Shown here: positions 36,692 through 45,060 of the stretch, piece after piece
How the letters are laid out: each line of letters starts with the position of its first letter
Position numbering within the stretch: position 1 is the stretch's first letter
NCBI RefSeq assembly: GCF_021026195.1
Contig: NZ_JAJNCT010000003.1
Span: forward strand, 62,001 to 126,000
DNA from: Comamonas koreensis
GTDB taxonomy: Bacteria > Pseudomonadota > Gammaproteobacteria > Burkholderiales > Burkholderiaceae_C
Direction of reading: 5' to 3'
Length of the DNA: 64,000 nt
Made by a program: the position numbers and the translations under genes
Notes under the pieces: model-generated
Databases searched by the model: none
What the model saw: the letters and a program-made list of their open reading frames with translations, nothing else
What the model was told of the DNA's origin: nothing

Positions 36692-37864
36692 ATGTCCGAA
36701 GTTCTTGATAAACCGAATCTGTTCCAGCGTCTGATGCCGATGCTGCGCGGTTATGACTGGCCACTGATTTTCATTATTGGCATGCTGGCCGCCATCGGAC
36801 TGACGGCCATGTATTCCGCCGGATTCGACCACGGCACCCGTTTTTCTGACCATGGCCGCAACATGCTGCTGGCGCTGGGCATCTTGCTGGTGGTCTCCCA
36901 GATTCCGCCGCACCGGCTGGCCAGTTTTGCGTTGCCTTTGTATGGTCTGGGCGTTGCGTTGCTGATTGCCGTTGCCCTGTTTGGCATCACCAAGAAGGGC
37001 GCGCAGCGCTGGGTGAACCTGGGCATCGTCATCCAGCCCAGTGAGCTGCTGAAGATTGCGATGCCGCTGATGCTGGCCTGGTGGTTCCAGCGGCGCGAAG
37101 GAGCGTTGCGATCAGCGGATTTTGTGGTGGCGTTTGCGATTCTGATTATTCCGGTCGGCCTGATCATGAAACAGCCGGATCTGGGTACGTCGCTTCTGGT
37201 GATGGCCGCCGGCCTGGCGGTGATCTATTTTGCCGGCCTCTCCTGGAAGCTGATCATCCCGCCGGTGCTGATTGGCGCCATCGGGTTGCTGCTGATCGCC
37301 ATCTATGGCCACCACCTCTGCGAAGACGGCATGGACCTGGTGGTGCTGCATGAATACCAGCGCCAGCGCGTCTGCACCTTGCTCGACCCGACCCGCGATC
37401 CGCTGGGCAAGGGCTTTCACATCATCCAGGGGATGATCGCCATTGGCTCGGGCGGCTTGATGGGCAAGGGCTTCATGGCGGGCACGCAGACCCACCTGGA
37501 GTTCATCCCCGAGCGCACCACCGACTTTATCTTTGCCGCGTTTTCCGAAGAGTTTGGCCTGGCCGGCAATCTGCTGCTGATCTTTTTCTTTCTGCTGCTG
37601 GTCTGGCGCGGCCTGGCCATTGCAATGCGCGCGCCGACCTTGTTTGGCCGCCTGATGGCCGGTGCGGTGGCAATGATCTTTTTCACCTATGCCTTCGTCA
37701 ACATGGGCATGGTCAGCGGCATTCTGCCCGTGGTGGGCGTGCCCTTGCCCTTTGTCAGCTACGGGGGGACGGCCATGGTCACCCTGGGGCTGGCGCTGGG
37801 GATTTTGATGTCGGTCGCCCGATCGCAGCGCCAGCTGGCGCGGGAGCAGGCGCCGCGGCTGTGA
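36692..37864 (+). CDS. rodA: Rod-shape peptidoglycan glycosyltransferase RodA (SEDS family)
   Basis: A 390-residue SEDS protein that polymerises glycan for cell elongation with PBP2. It has about ten membrane segments. Signatures are KKGAQRWVNLGIVIQPSELLKIAMPLMLAWWF, MKQPDLGTSLLV, TRDPLGKGFHIIQGMIAIGSGGLMGKGFMAGTQT, LEFIPERTTDFIFAAFSEEFG and LPFVSYGGTAMV, which distinguish RodA from FtsW. The ATG at 36692 is used; GATAAT (36679-36684) lies seven bases before it. A TTGACA at 36579 is another promoter hint. mreBCD and mrdA, usual partners, are not adjacent; tldD follows. Confidence 0.95.
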   Translation: MSEVLDKPNLFQRLMPMLRGYDWPLIFIIGMLAAIGLTAMYSAGFDHGTRFSDHGRNMLLALGILLVVSQIPPHRLASFALPLYGLGVALLIAVALFGITKKGAQRWVNLGIVIQPSELLKIAMPLMLAWWFQRREGALRSADFVVAFAILIIPVGLIMKQPDLGTSLLVMAAGLAVIYFAGLSWKLIIPPVLIGAIGLLLIAIYGHHLCEDGMDLVVLHEYQRQRVCTLLDPTRDPLGKGFHIIQGMIAIGSGGLMGKGFMAGTQTHLEFIPERTTDFIFAAFSEEFGLAGNLLLIFFFLLLVWRGLAIAMRAPTLFGRLMAGAVAMIFFTYAFVNMGMVSGILPVVGVPLPFVSYGGTAMVTLGLALGILMSVARSQRQLAREQAPRL

Positions 37865-37997
37865 GCCCCATTGGGGCGGGCTGGCAGGGGTCCGGCCATT
37901 GAAAACACTCCCGCCAGCCACAGATACGCAATAGGTCGCGGCGGGTTTGCTGGCCGCCGCAAATCAACGCATGTGCCCACGGCCATTGCGCAAGCCC

Positions 37998-38003
37998 TAA
38001 AAT
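37998..38003 (+). promoter_or_regulatory. Candidate -10 element directly before tldD
   Basis: TAAAAT ends seven bases before the tldD ATG, which would give a leaderless or nearly leaderless message. No clear -35 box is seen at the normal distance. Confidence 0.35.
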
Positions 38004-38010
38004 CGCCTCT

Positions 38011-39501
38011 ATGAATGCACCTTTTGACCTTGCTGTGGCCAAGCCGCTGGCGGCTTCTACCGAACAACGACTGGATATAGCGCGCAGCCTGCTGCTGACG
38101 CCATTTGGTCTGGATGACAGCCATCTGGCGCGCGCGCTGGCGGATATCCGCGCCCACAAGGTGGACGATGCAGACCTCTACTTCCAGTACACCCGGGCCG
38201 AAGGCTGGAGTCTAGAAGAGGGCATCGTCAAGACCGGCTCCTTCTCGATCGACCAGGGCGTGGGGGTGCGTGCCGTCGCCGGGGAGAAGACAGCCTTTGC
38301 CTATTCGGATGACATCTCGCTGGCATCGCTGCTGGATGCCGCACACACGGTGCGCAGCATTGGCGCACAAAGCCAGTCGCGCCAGGTGCGGGTGCCGAGC
38401 AAGAAGATTGCGCTGAGCCGCTCGCTCTACCCTGATCTCGACCCGATCTCCACCCTCGACAGCACCGCCAAGGTGGCCTTGCTGGAAAAGGTTGAAAAGC
38501 TGGCCCGTGCCAAGGATCCGCGCGTCAAGCAGGTGATGGCCGGCCTGGCTGCCGAGCATGATGTGGTGCTGGTCGCCCGTGCCGATGGCACCCTGGCGGC
38601 CGATGTGCGCCCGCTGGTGCGCCTGTCGGTCACGGTGATTGCCGAGAGCAAGAGCCGCCGCGAAGTGGGCTCGGCTGGCGGCGGTGGCCGTTTCGGTCTG
38701 GCTTATTTTGACGATGAGCTGGTGCAGCAGTATGTGGACGAAGCCGTCAAGGCGGCCTTGGTCAACCTGGAATCGCGCCCTGCGCCTGCCGGCGTGATGA
38801 CCGTGGTTCTGGGCCCCGGCTGGCCCGGCGTGTTGCTGCATGAAGCGGTAGGCCATGGCCTGGAGGGCGACTTCAACCGCAAGGGCTCGAGTGCCTTCAG
38901 CGGCATGATCGGCCAGCGCGTCGCCGCCAAGGGCGTGACGGTGCTGGACGATGGCACCATCGCCGACCGCCGTGGCTCGCTCAACGTGGACGACGAGGGC
39001 CAGCCGACCCAGCGCAATGTGCTGATCGAGGATGGCATCTTGAAGGGCTATATCCAGGATGCAATGAATGCGCGCCTGATGAAGGTCAAGCCTACCGGCA
39101 ATGGCCGCCGCGAGAGCTATGCCCACATCCCCATGCCGCGCATGACCAACACCTACATGCTGGGTGGCGACAAGGATCCGCAGGAAATCATCGCCTCGAT
39201 GCAAAAGGGCTTGTATGCGACCAATTTTGGTGGCGGCCAGGTTGACATCACCAGCGGCAAGTTTGTGTTCTCGGCCAGCGAAGCCTATTGGGTCGAGAAC
39301 GGCAAGATCCAGTACCCCGTCAAGGGCGCTACCATTGTGGGCAGCGGCCCCGAGTGCCTCAAGCATGTCAGCATGATCGGCAACGACATGCGCCTGGACA
39401 GCGGCGTGGGCACTTGCGGCAAGGAAGGCCAGAGCGTGCCAGTGGGTGTGGGCCAGCCGACCATGCGTATCGATGGTTTGACGGTGGGCGGAACCGCCTG
39501 A
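38011..39501 (+). CDS. tldD: Metalloprotease TldD
   Basis: A 496-residue zinc metalloprotease subunit that works with TldE (PmbA) on small peptides and modified peptides such as microcin precursors. The zinc motif is LLHEAVGHGLEGDFNRKGSSAFSG (HExxxH) near residue 281. GRRESYAHIPMPRMTNTYMLGG and the C-terminal IVGSGPECLKHVSMIGNDM and GTCGKEGQSVPVGVGQPTMRID are family hallmarks. Length matches. The tldE partner is not in the window. A strong terminator lies at 39553-39590. Confidence 0.96.
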   Translation: MNAPFDLAVAKPLAASTEQRLDIARSLLLTPFGLDDSHLARALADIRAHKVDDADLYFQYTRAEGWSLEEGIVKTGSFSIDQGVGVRAVAGEKTAFAYSDDISLASLLDAAHTVRSIGAQSQSRQVRVPSKKIALSRSLYPDLDPISTLDSTAKVALLEKVEKLARAKDPRVKQVMAGLAAEHDVVLVARADGTLAADVRPLVRLSVTVIAESKSRREVGSAGGGGRFGLAYFDDELVQQYVDEAVKAALVNLESRPAPAGVMTVVLGPGWPGVLLHEAVGHGLEGDFNRKGSSAFSGMIGQRVAAKGVTVLDDGTIADRRGSLNVDDEGQPTQRNVLIEDGILKGYIQDAMNARLMKVKPTGNGRRESYAHIPMPRMTNTYMLGGDKDPQEIIASMQKGLYATNFGGGQVDITSGKFVFSASEAYWVENGKIQYPVKGATIVGSGPECLKHVSMIGNDMRLDSGVGTCGKEGQSVPVGVGQPTMRIDGLTVGGTA

Positions 39502-39511
39502 GCTTCCCAAA

Positions 39512-39590
39512 TAGCCGCTGCTTAGGCGGCGGCTAAAAGCCGGAATCAACTCAACGCCTGCGCGGTTTCTGCCGCGCAGGCGTTTGTTTT
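39512..39590 (+). terminator. Hairpin and Rho-independent terminator after tldD
   Basis: A first inverted repeat TAGCCGC/GCGGCTA lies at about 39512-39535. The terminator proper has 13-base arms AACGCCTGCGCGG (39553-39565) and CCGCGCAGGCGTT (39572-39584), loop TTTCTG, then TGTTTTTG. Confidence 0.88.
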
Positions 39591-39762
39591 TGACATATTT
39601 CCGTGGTGTGCCTTTGTCGGTTACGCAGTAAAACTGTGTATGGAAGCAAATTAGCAAAGCAATGATGTGATTTCAACTTTGAAATATTGTTTTTTGCAAT
39701 TTTTGTGCGTTTTGTACAAAATGATGAATTCCGCCGCTTGCGGATGTGGTACATTGAAAAAC
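39591..39762 (+). promoter_or_regulatory. AT-rich promoter region of the aroG attenuator transcript
   Basis: A stretch rich in A and T after the tldD terminator. It holds the perfect 12-base palindrome TTTTGTACAAAA (39710-39721). Candidate -10 boxes are TACAAA (39715-39720) with TTGCAA (39694-39699) 15 bases upstream, and TACATT (39750-39755), seven bases before the leader ATG. The palindrome could be an operator, but I recognise no specific regulator site. Confidence 0.4.
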
Positions 39763-39828
39763 ATGCAAGCACGTAGCGCTTTTACCTTTTACTTTTGGTT
39801 CTCTGTCCCAGGCGGACGAGAGGTCTAA
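39763..39828 (+). CDS. Aromatic-rich leader peptide of the DAHP synthase attenuator
   Basis: A 21-codon frame starting at ATG 39763 and ending in TAA (39826-39828). Residues 7-13 read FTFYFWF: four Phe, one Tyr and one Trp in seven codons (39781-39801). Such a run is very unlikely by chance and is the hallmark of leader peptides whose stalled ribosome senses charged tRNA. The stop codon lies within segment 2 of the attenuator fold described in the next entry. It lies 97 bases before the start of a DAHP synthase gene, the first step of aromatic amino acid synthesis. No strong ribosome site is seen; the -10-like TACATT seven bases upstream suggests a very short leader. Confidence 0.8.
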   Translation: MQARSAFTFYFWFSVPGGREV

Positions 39829-39889
39829 GAGCGCGCGAGCACCTAAACCTCCAGACAACCGCCGAAGCTGAAAAGCCCGGCGGTTTTTT
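39801..39889 (+). promoter_or_regulatory. Transcription attenuator controlling DAHP synthase (mutually exclusive hairpins)
   Basis: Segment 1 CTCTGTCC (39801-39808) pairs with segment 2 GGAC-G-AGAG (39814-39822). Segment 2 can instead pair with segment 3: GGCGG (39811-39815) with CCGCC (39859-39863), and GAGGT (39820-39824) with ACCTC (39847-39851). Segment 3 AACCGCCG (39857-39864) pairs with segment 4 CGGCGGTT (39878-39885), followed by six T: a terminator. GGCGG occurs in both segments 2 and 4, so they compete for the same CCGCC. A ribosome stalled on the aromatic codons would cover segment 1, allow 2:3 and prevent termination. A ribosome reaching the stop would cover segment 2 and allow termination. 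Confidence 0.78.
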
Positions 39890-39924
39890 GTTGCATGAAC
39901 CACCCACACATTCAGGATCCTCAG

Positions 39925-41079
39925 ATGACTCAGCTAGCCCAACCCACAAGCGATGCTTGGTATCGCGGTGTCGAGAAAACAAGCCAAACCGACGACCAAC
40001 GTATCAAGGACATTACTGTGCTGCCGCCACCCGAGCATCTGATTCGCTTCTTCCCCATCAACGGAACACCCGTTGAATCGCTGATCAGCAACACCCGCCA
40101 AAACATCCACAACATCATGTCCGGCAAGGATGACCGCCTGCTGGTCATCATCGGCCCCTGCTCGATCCATGATCCGCAAGCTGCGCTGGAATACGCCCGC
40201 CGCCTCAAGGCCGTGCGCAAGCAGTACGAGGGCACTTTGGAGATCGTCATGCGGGTCTACTTCGAAAAGCCCCGCACGACGGTGGGCTGGAAGGGTCTGA
40301 TCAACGACCCCTACCTCGACGAGAGCTACCGCATCGACGAAGGCCTGCGCATTGCGCGCCAGCTGCTGATCGAGATCAACCGCCAGGGCGTGCCGGCCGG
40401 CAGCGAGTTCCTGGACATGATCTCGCCCCAGTACATTGGCGACCTGATCAGCTGGGGCGCGATTGGCGCGCGCACCACCGAAAGCCAGGTGCACCGCGAG
40501 CTGGCCTCGGGCATCTCGGCACCGGTGGGTTTCAAGAATGGCACCGATGGCAATATCCGCATCGCCACCGATGCGATCCAGTCGGCCAGCCGCCCGCACC
40601 ACTTCCTGTCGGTGCACAAGAACGGCCAGGTCGCCATCGTGCACACCAAGGGCAATACCAACTGCCACGTGATCCTGCGCGGCGGTAAGACGCCCAACTA
40701 CGACGCCGTCCATGTGGCCGCCGCCTGCAAGGACCTGGAGGCCGCGCACCTGCCCGCCACCTTGATGGTGGACTGCAGCCATGCCAACAGCAGCAAGCAG
40801 CACGAGAAGCAAAAAGAGGTGGCGCGCGATATCGCGCAGCAAATCGAAGGCGGCTCGCGCAGTGTCTTCGGTGTGATGATCGAGAGCCACCTGCAAGCCG
40901 GTGCGCAGAAGTTCACCCCGGGCAAGAATGATCCGGACAGCCTGGAATACGGCAAGAGCATCACCGATGCCTGCCTGGGCTGGGAGGATTCGCTGGAGAC
41001 CTTGGCTGAGCTGTCCGAAGCGGTGCAGGCCCGCCGCGTGCGCGCAAACACCGAGGAGCGCGCCGCTGCAACGGTGTAA
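39925..41079 (+). CDS. aroG: 3-deoxy-7-phosphoheptulonate (DAHP) synthase, class I
   Basis: A 384-residue enzyme that joins phosphoenolpyruvate and erythrose 4-phosphate, the entry step of the shikimate pathway. Class I (AroFGH) signatures are VIIGPCSIHDPQAALEYA, MRVYFEKPRTTVGWKGLINDPYLD, GARTTESQVHRELASG, FKNGTDGNI, HVILRGGKTPNYD, MVDCSHANSSKQHEKQ and the C-terminal SITDACLGWEDS. The metal Cys is in GPCS. ATG 39925 is used; ATG 39895 would add ten residues. Which amino acid inhibits it cannot be read here. The Phe-rich leader before it suggests Phe control of expression, with Tyr and Trp also sampled. The symbol is by family; aroF or aroH is possible. Confidence 0.92.
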   Translation: MTQLAQPTSDAWYRGVEKTSQTDDQRIKDITVLPPPEHLIRFFPINGTPVESLISNTRQNIHNIMSGKDDRLLVIIGPCSIHDPQAALEYARRLKAVRKQYEGTLEIVMRVYFEKPRTTVGWKGLINDPYLDESYRIDEGLRIARQLLIEINRQGVPAGSEFLDMISPQYIGDLISWGAIGARTTESQVHRELASGISAPVGFKNGTDGNIRIATDAIQSASRPHHFLSVHKNGQVAIVHTKGNTNCHVILRGGKTPNYDAVHVAAACKDLEAAHLPATLMVDCSHANSSKQHEKQKEVARDIAQQIEGGSRSVFGVMIESHLQAGAQKFTPGKNDPDSLEYGKSITDACLGWEDSLETLAELSEAVQARRVRANTEERAAATV

Positions 41080-41138
41080 GCTGGCGGCTTTGGGGCGGCG
41101 GCCGTCCGCCCCGTTTGCACCACCAATAAGGGATTGTC

Positions 41139-41450
41139 ATGCGCAATGAAGTACGGGTTCTGCTGGAGGATGGGCAAGAGTTTGTCCATGGCTTTGACAG
41201 TGCGGAAGCCATGTCCAACGAGGACGGGCGCCGATGGCTGGACCAGGAATTTCTGCGCATGGATTGCGAGCCGCTGCGCGCCAGCGGCAAAGTGCTGATC
41301 GTCGATAAGGTGGTTGTCGTCGCCAAGGCGGCTGGTGCACAACTTCTGGGTGATGCCCAGTGGCTGGCCCAATTTGCCCGCGCCAGCGTGGGTGCGGTAG
41401 GCCGCCCCACGGTGGTGGTGAACACCAAGGCGATGACGGCGTCGTTCTGA
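41139..41450 (+). CDS. Conserved hypothetical protein downstream of DAHP synthase
   Basis: A 103-residue soluble protein starting MRNEVRVLLEDGQEFVHGFDSAEAMS. No membrane helix, signal or metal motif is seen. A beta-rich core VLIVDKVVVVAKAAGAQLLG suggests a small alpha/beta fold. It begins 59 bases after the synthase stop and before the terminator at 41510-41537, so it should be transcribed with it and fall under the same attenuator. I do not recognise the family. Confidence 0.65.
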   Translation: MRNEVRVLLEDGQEFVHGFDSAEAMSNEDGRRWLDQEFLRMDCEPLRASGKVLIVDKVVVVAKAAGAQLLGDAQWLAQFARASVGAVGRPTVVVNTKAMTASF

Positions 41451-41509
41451 AAGCAGCCTCTGCTGCTGTTACTGGGCGACCCTGTGGGTTAGCCCAAGCC
41501 TCCCCCATA

Positions 41510-41537
41510 AACCTACTCGTAAAACAGTGGGTTTTTT
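41510..41537 (+). terminator. Rho-independent terminator after the DAHP synthase unit
   Basis: AACCTACT (41510-41517) pairs with AGTGGGTT (41526-41533) with one T-G pair, followed by T to 41537. Confidence 0.8.
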
Positions 41538-41547
41538 CTATTGTGGA

Positions 41548-41567
41548 GAATGCATTGTTAAGCATTC
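41548..41567. promoter_or_regulatory. Small inverted repeat upstream of tctD
   Basis: GAATGC (41548-41553) and GCATTC (41562-41567) are spaced by eight bases. It lies about 80 bases before tctD and could be an operator. Evidence is symmetry and position only. Confidence 0.3.
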
Positions 41568-41643
41568 GCTATGGATGGCGAATTGGAAACGGTGTCGCTC
41601 GCAAGATGGCTGCACCTGAAAGACAGCTCTGGAGGGTGGGTGC

Positions 41644-42351
41644 ATGCGGATCCTGTTGGTGGAGGATGAACAAGAGCTGGCACACTGGTTGGCCCGAAGC
41701 TTGGCGCAGCAGTCCGGCATCGTGGTGGACTGGGCAGGCGATGGGCTCATGGCAGACCTGCGCCTGCAGCAGGAAGACTTTGATGCGGTAGTGCTCGATC
41801 TGGGGCTGCCCGGCATTGATGGCCACACCGTGCTGGAGCGCATGCGCGAGCGTGATGACCGCACGCCGGTGATTGTGCTGACTGCGCGCGACTCTTTGGC
41901 CGAGCGCGTAGGCACGCTCAAAAACGGTGCGGATGACTTTCTGGCCAAACCCTTTTTGCTGGACGAGTTGGAAGCGCGCCTGCAAGCCTTGGTGCGGCGC
42001 AGTCGGGGCCGAGAACACCCTCGGCTCTCCTGTGGGCCTTTGCAGTTCGATCTGGCAGCACAGCGCTTTTCCATGGAGGGTGCCACTTTGCCGCTGACAC
42101 GCCGCGAGCATGCGGTGTTACTGGCGCTGATCCAGCGCAGCGGCGAGCCAGTGGGCAAACAAAGCATTTTGGACCGGGTGTTCATCGGCGACCGGGACGT
42201 GAATCTCCAGGTCATCGAGGTGATGGTATTCCGCCTGCGCAAGAAGCTGGTTGGCCGTGGCGTTCAGATTGTCACCTTGCGCGGCCTGGGCTACTGCCTC
42301 GAAGAAGTGCCGAGCGAGGTGACCACCGACCTTGCACTGCAGTCTCCGTGA
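41644..42351 (+). CDS. tctD: Response regulator, TctD type (OmpR family)
   Basis: A 235-residue regulator. The receiver domain has LVEDEQEL, the phospho-acceptor Asp52 in VVLDLGLPGIDG, the T in VLTARDS and the K in FLAKPF. The C-terminal winged helix has LPLTRREHAVLLALI and VMVFRLRKKL. It is followed, with a GTGA overlap, by a TctE-like kinase and then by tctCBA genes, the arrangement in which TctDE activates tricarboxylate uptake. The match to this system rests on gene order as much as on sequence. Confidence 0.88.
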   Translation: MRILLVEDEQELAHWLARSLAQQSGIVVDWAGDGLMADLRLQQEDFDAVVLDLGLPGIDGHTVLERMRERDDRTPVIVLTARDSLAERVGTLKNGADDFLAKPFLLDELEARLQALVRRSRGREHPRLSCGPLQFDLAAQRFSMEGATLPLTRREHAVLLALIQRSGEPVGKQSILDRVFIGDRDVNLQVIEVMVFRLRKKLVGRGVQIVTLRGLGYCLEEVPSEVTTDLALQSP

Positions 42352-43835
42352 GCTGGCCGAAGATCGACCTCAGCGAGCTCGCACAATGGGGCAGCCGTTC
42401 GCTGAAAGCTGCGCTGCTGGTGTGGCTGGTGCCGGGTTTGCTGGTGGGCATGGGTGGCAGCCTGCTCTGGTCCACCTACAGCTTGCGCACCCAGGTCGAT
42501 GAGGCCTACGACCGCGCACTGGCGGGCGCATTGCGCGCGATCAACTACAACATCTCCACGGCCAGCGGCGGCTTGAGTGTGGAGCAGCCATATTTGCTGC
42601 TGGAGTTTTTCGAGTTGACGGTCAACGGCCGCGTTTACTTTCGGGTCGCGTCCGAGGACGGCCTGGTCGAGATCGGCAACCCGGCACTTCCTTTGCCCGA
42701 TGGTGAGCTGGAGCTCGATATGCCGCAGTTCTATGACGCGGTGTACCTGAATGAGCCGATTCGTGTGGCCGCGTGGGCCCGCCTTGCACAGCCGGCGATC
42801 TCGGGCCATCCGCAGAGCCGCATCGTCGTGCAGGTGGCCGAGAACCTTCGGGAGCGCGCGTTGGTGGAAAGGCGCATGGTGGCGCACGCCATCCTGCGTG
42901 ATGTGCTTTTGGTCGGCATCAGCGTGGTGCTTCTGGTCGCCGGAGTGGTGCGCGCGCTCAAGCCATTGAAGCGCCTGCGTCAGCGCCTGGATGCGCGGGC
43001 CTGGGATGACCTGTCTCCCATCGATGCGGTCAGCCTGCCTGCAGAGGTGCGGCCTCTGGTGCAGTCGCTGAACCACTTGGTGGAGCGCTATGCCCACAGT
43101 GCCGCTGTCCAGCGGCAGTTTCTGGATGACGCCTCTCACCAGCTGCGCACGCCTCTGGCTTTGTTGCGCACCCAGATGGGCTATGCACTGCGCGAACGCG
43201 ATCCGGCCCAGATGCGCGCTGCTTTGCATGCGATGCAGGAGGGGCTTGGCCGGGCCGAGCGCCTGACCCAGCAAATGCTGGCACTGGCTCGCGCGCGGGA
43301 TGCCGGGGCGGCCGCCAGCATCCGGTCGCAGTTTGCCGATGTCGATGTGGTGGCGCTGGCCGAGCAGGTTGTTAAAACGCTGTGGCCGCTGGCACGTGCC
43401 AAGCAGATTGACCTGGGGCTGGATGTGAGGGCAGCGGCAGACCACCAACTCTGCCACGTGAAGGCACTGGAGTGGCTGCTGCGCGAGGCCATCAGCAACT
43501 TGGTGGATAACGCCATTCGCTACACACCGGCGGGCGGCCAGGTCACCTTGCAGGTGCTGGGCGATGCGGCCTCTGTGGACTTGGTGGTCATCGACAGCGG
43601 TGGAGGCATGAGCGACCACGACAGGGCACAGGCGGGCAGCCGGTTTCGGCGCGGCACTGCGGGAAGGAGCCAGCAGGGCGCCGGCCTGGGCTTGGCCATT
43701 GTGCAGACCATTGCCCAGATGCATGGCGCTGAGTTGACGCTGAGCAATGGCTGCGACGCACAGGGGCAACTGGGTTTGCATTGCCGCTTCAGGATGCGGC
43801 GGACGAATGCTGACCTGGGAATAACCCTGGATTGA
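42348..43835 (+). CDS. tctE: Sensor histidine kinase, TctE type
   Basis: A 495-residue kinase starting at GTG 42348, overlapping the tctD stop. Membrane segments lie at about residues 21-41 and 182-203. The periplasmic loop of about 140 residues between them (2CSK_N/TctE-type sensor domain) should bind the ligand, probably citrate or another tricarboxylate. The HAMP-like linker is followed by His264 in FLDDASHQLRTPLALLRTQ. The ATPase has REAISNLVDNAIRYTP, IDSGGGMS and GAGLGLAIVQTIAQ. Its target is TctD. Confidence 0.88.
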   Translation: MSWPKIDLSELAQWGSRSLKAALLVWLVPGLLVGMGGSLLWSTYSLRTQVDEAYDRALAGALRAINYNISTASGGLSVEQPYLLLEFFELTVNGRVYFRVASEDGLVEIGNPALPLPDGELELDMPQFYDAVYLNEPIRVAAWARLAQPAISGHPQSRIVVQVAENLRERALVERRMVAHAILRDVLLVGISVVLLVAGVVRALKPLKRLRQRLDARAWDDLSPIDAVSLPAEVRPLVQSLNHLVERYAHSAAVQRQFLDDASHQLRTPLALLRTQMGYALRERDPAQMRAALHAMQEGLGRAERLTQQMLALARARDAGAAASIRSQFADVDVVALAEQVVKTLWPLARAKQIDLGLDVRAAADHQLCHVKALEWLLREAISNLVDNAIRYTPAGGQVTLQVLGDAASVDLVVIDSGGGMSDHDRAQAGSRFRRGTAGRSQQGAGLGLAIVQTIAQMHGAELTLSNGCDAQGQLGLHCRFRMRRTNADLGITLD

Positions 43836-43990
43836 AAGGCTATTGAAAGCGATAGGTGTTTAGTCTTTGTCTACCTTGGTGCTGAGCTTTTCAGCCGACC
43901 AAGTTTCGCGTTTGGTGAAAGGTGCCCACCCCGTCTCGGTTGAGCCACCTTTTGATCCCAGCGCCCACCCCATAACAGGAGACAAAGCCT

Positions 43991-44992
43991 ATGTTTTCAA
44001 GCCGTTCATCAAGCCGGGCAGCGCGCCTCCTCATCAGCGCCGCCCTGGCTGCAAGCACCCTGTTGCCAGCGATGGCGCAGGCAGAGCCGCGCCGCCCGGA
44101 ATGCATTGCCCCCGCCCAGCCCGGTGGCGGCTTTGATCTGACTTGCCGCCTGGCCCAGACGTTCATGCGCGAGTCCAAAGCACTGCAGCGGCCGATGCGC
44201 ATTGTCTACATGCCCGGCGGCATTGGCGCGGTGGCCTACAACAGCATCATTACCCAGCGGCCAGCCGATGGCAGCGCGATTGCCGCCTTCTCCAGCGGCT
44301 CGCTGCTCAACCTGGCCCAGGGCAAATTTGGCAAGTACAGCGTCGATGATGTGCGCTGGCTTGCGACCGTCGGTGCGGATTACGGCGTGGCGGTGGTGCG
44401 GGCAGATTCTCCCCACCAGGATCTGAAGGGCTTGATGGCTGCTTTCAAGGAAGACCCCAGCAAGATTGTGCTGGGCGCTGGCGGCTCCATTGGCAGCCAG
44501 GACTGGATGAAGGCGGCGCTGACGGCGCGCGCCGCCGGTGTGGACTACAAGAAAATGCGCTTTGTCGCTTTTGAAGGTGGTGGTGAAGCGGTGACTGCGC
44601 TGCGAGGTGGCCATGTTCAGGCCTTTATGGGCGATGCGGCCGAGGCCGTGACCATGTTGGATGGCGGTGCCCCCATTCGCGTGCTGGCGGTGTTCCATTC
44701 CGAGCGCTTGCCCGGCAAGCTGGCCGATGTGCCTACCGCTGCTGAGCAGGGCTTCAACATCGAATGGCCGATCATCCGGGGCTTCTACGTTGGGCCCAAG
44801 GTATCGGATGCCGACTACCAGTGGTGGAAGCAGGCTTTTGACAAAGCCATGGCAACGCCTGAGTTCAGCAAGGCGCAGGCGCAACTGGGCCTCATGCCGT
44901 TCAACAAGACCGGCGCCGAGCTTGAAAGTTATGTGAAGGCCCGCACCCAGCACTACTCCGAGCTGGCCACATCGTTTGACCTGATCAAGTAG
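43991..44992 (+). CDS. tctC: Tripartite tricarboxylate transporter substrate-binding protein (TctC/Bug family)
   Basis: A 333-residue periplasmic binding protein. A signal peptide of about 31 residues ends at AMAQAEP. CIAPAQPGGGFDLTCRLAQTFM is the first Bug signature loop that contacts the carboxylate. GIGAVAYNSIITQRPADGSAIAAFSS follows, and GSIGSQDWMKAAL and FEGGGEAVTALRGGHVQAFMGD form the second lobe. It delivers substrate to TctAB. Start is ATG 43991 after AGGAGA. Substrate is probably citrate or a related tricarboxylate by context. Confidence 0.93.
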   Translation: MFSSRSSSRAARLLISAALAASTLLPAMAQAEPRRPECIAPAQPGGGFDLTCRLAQTFMRESKALQRPMRIVYMPGGIGAVAYNSIITQRPADGSAIAAFSSGSLLNLAQGKFGKYSVDDVRWLATVGADYGVAVVRADSPHQDLKGLMAAFKEDPSKIVLGAGGSIGSQDWMKAALTARAAGVDYKKMRFVAFEGGGEAVTALRGGHVQAFMGDAAEAVTMLDGGAPIRVLAVFHSERLPGKLADVPTAAEQGFNIEWPIIRGFYVGPKVSDADYQWWKQAFDKAMATPEFSKAQAQLGLMPFNKTGAELESYVKARTQHYSELATSFDLIK

Positions 44993-45060
44993 GGCCCGCA
45001 GCGGCCATGGCGCAGGCGGGCCTGGCCTGCTGCGCCTCCCACTCTTGCAGAAAGATATCT

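Noticed and set aside
39857..39889. Simple terminator of an upstream gene
   Set aside because: tldD already has its own 13-pair terminator at 39553-39590, and an aromatic-rich leader frame with competing stems lies directly before this one, so an attenuator explains it better.
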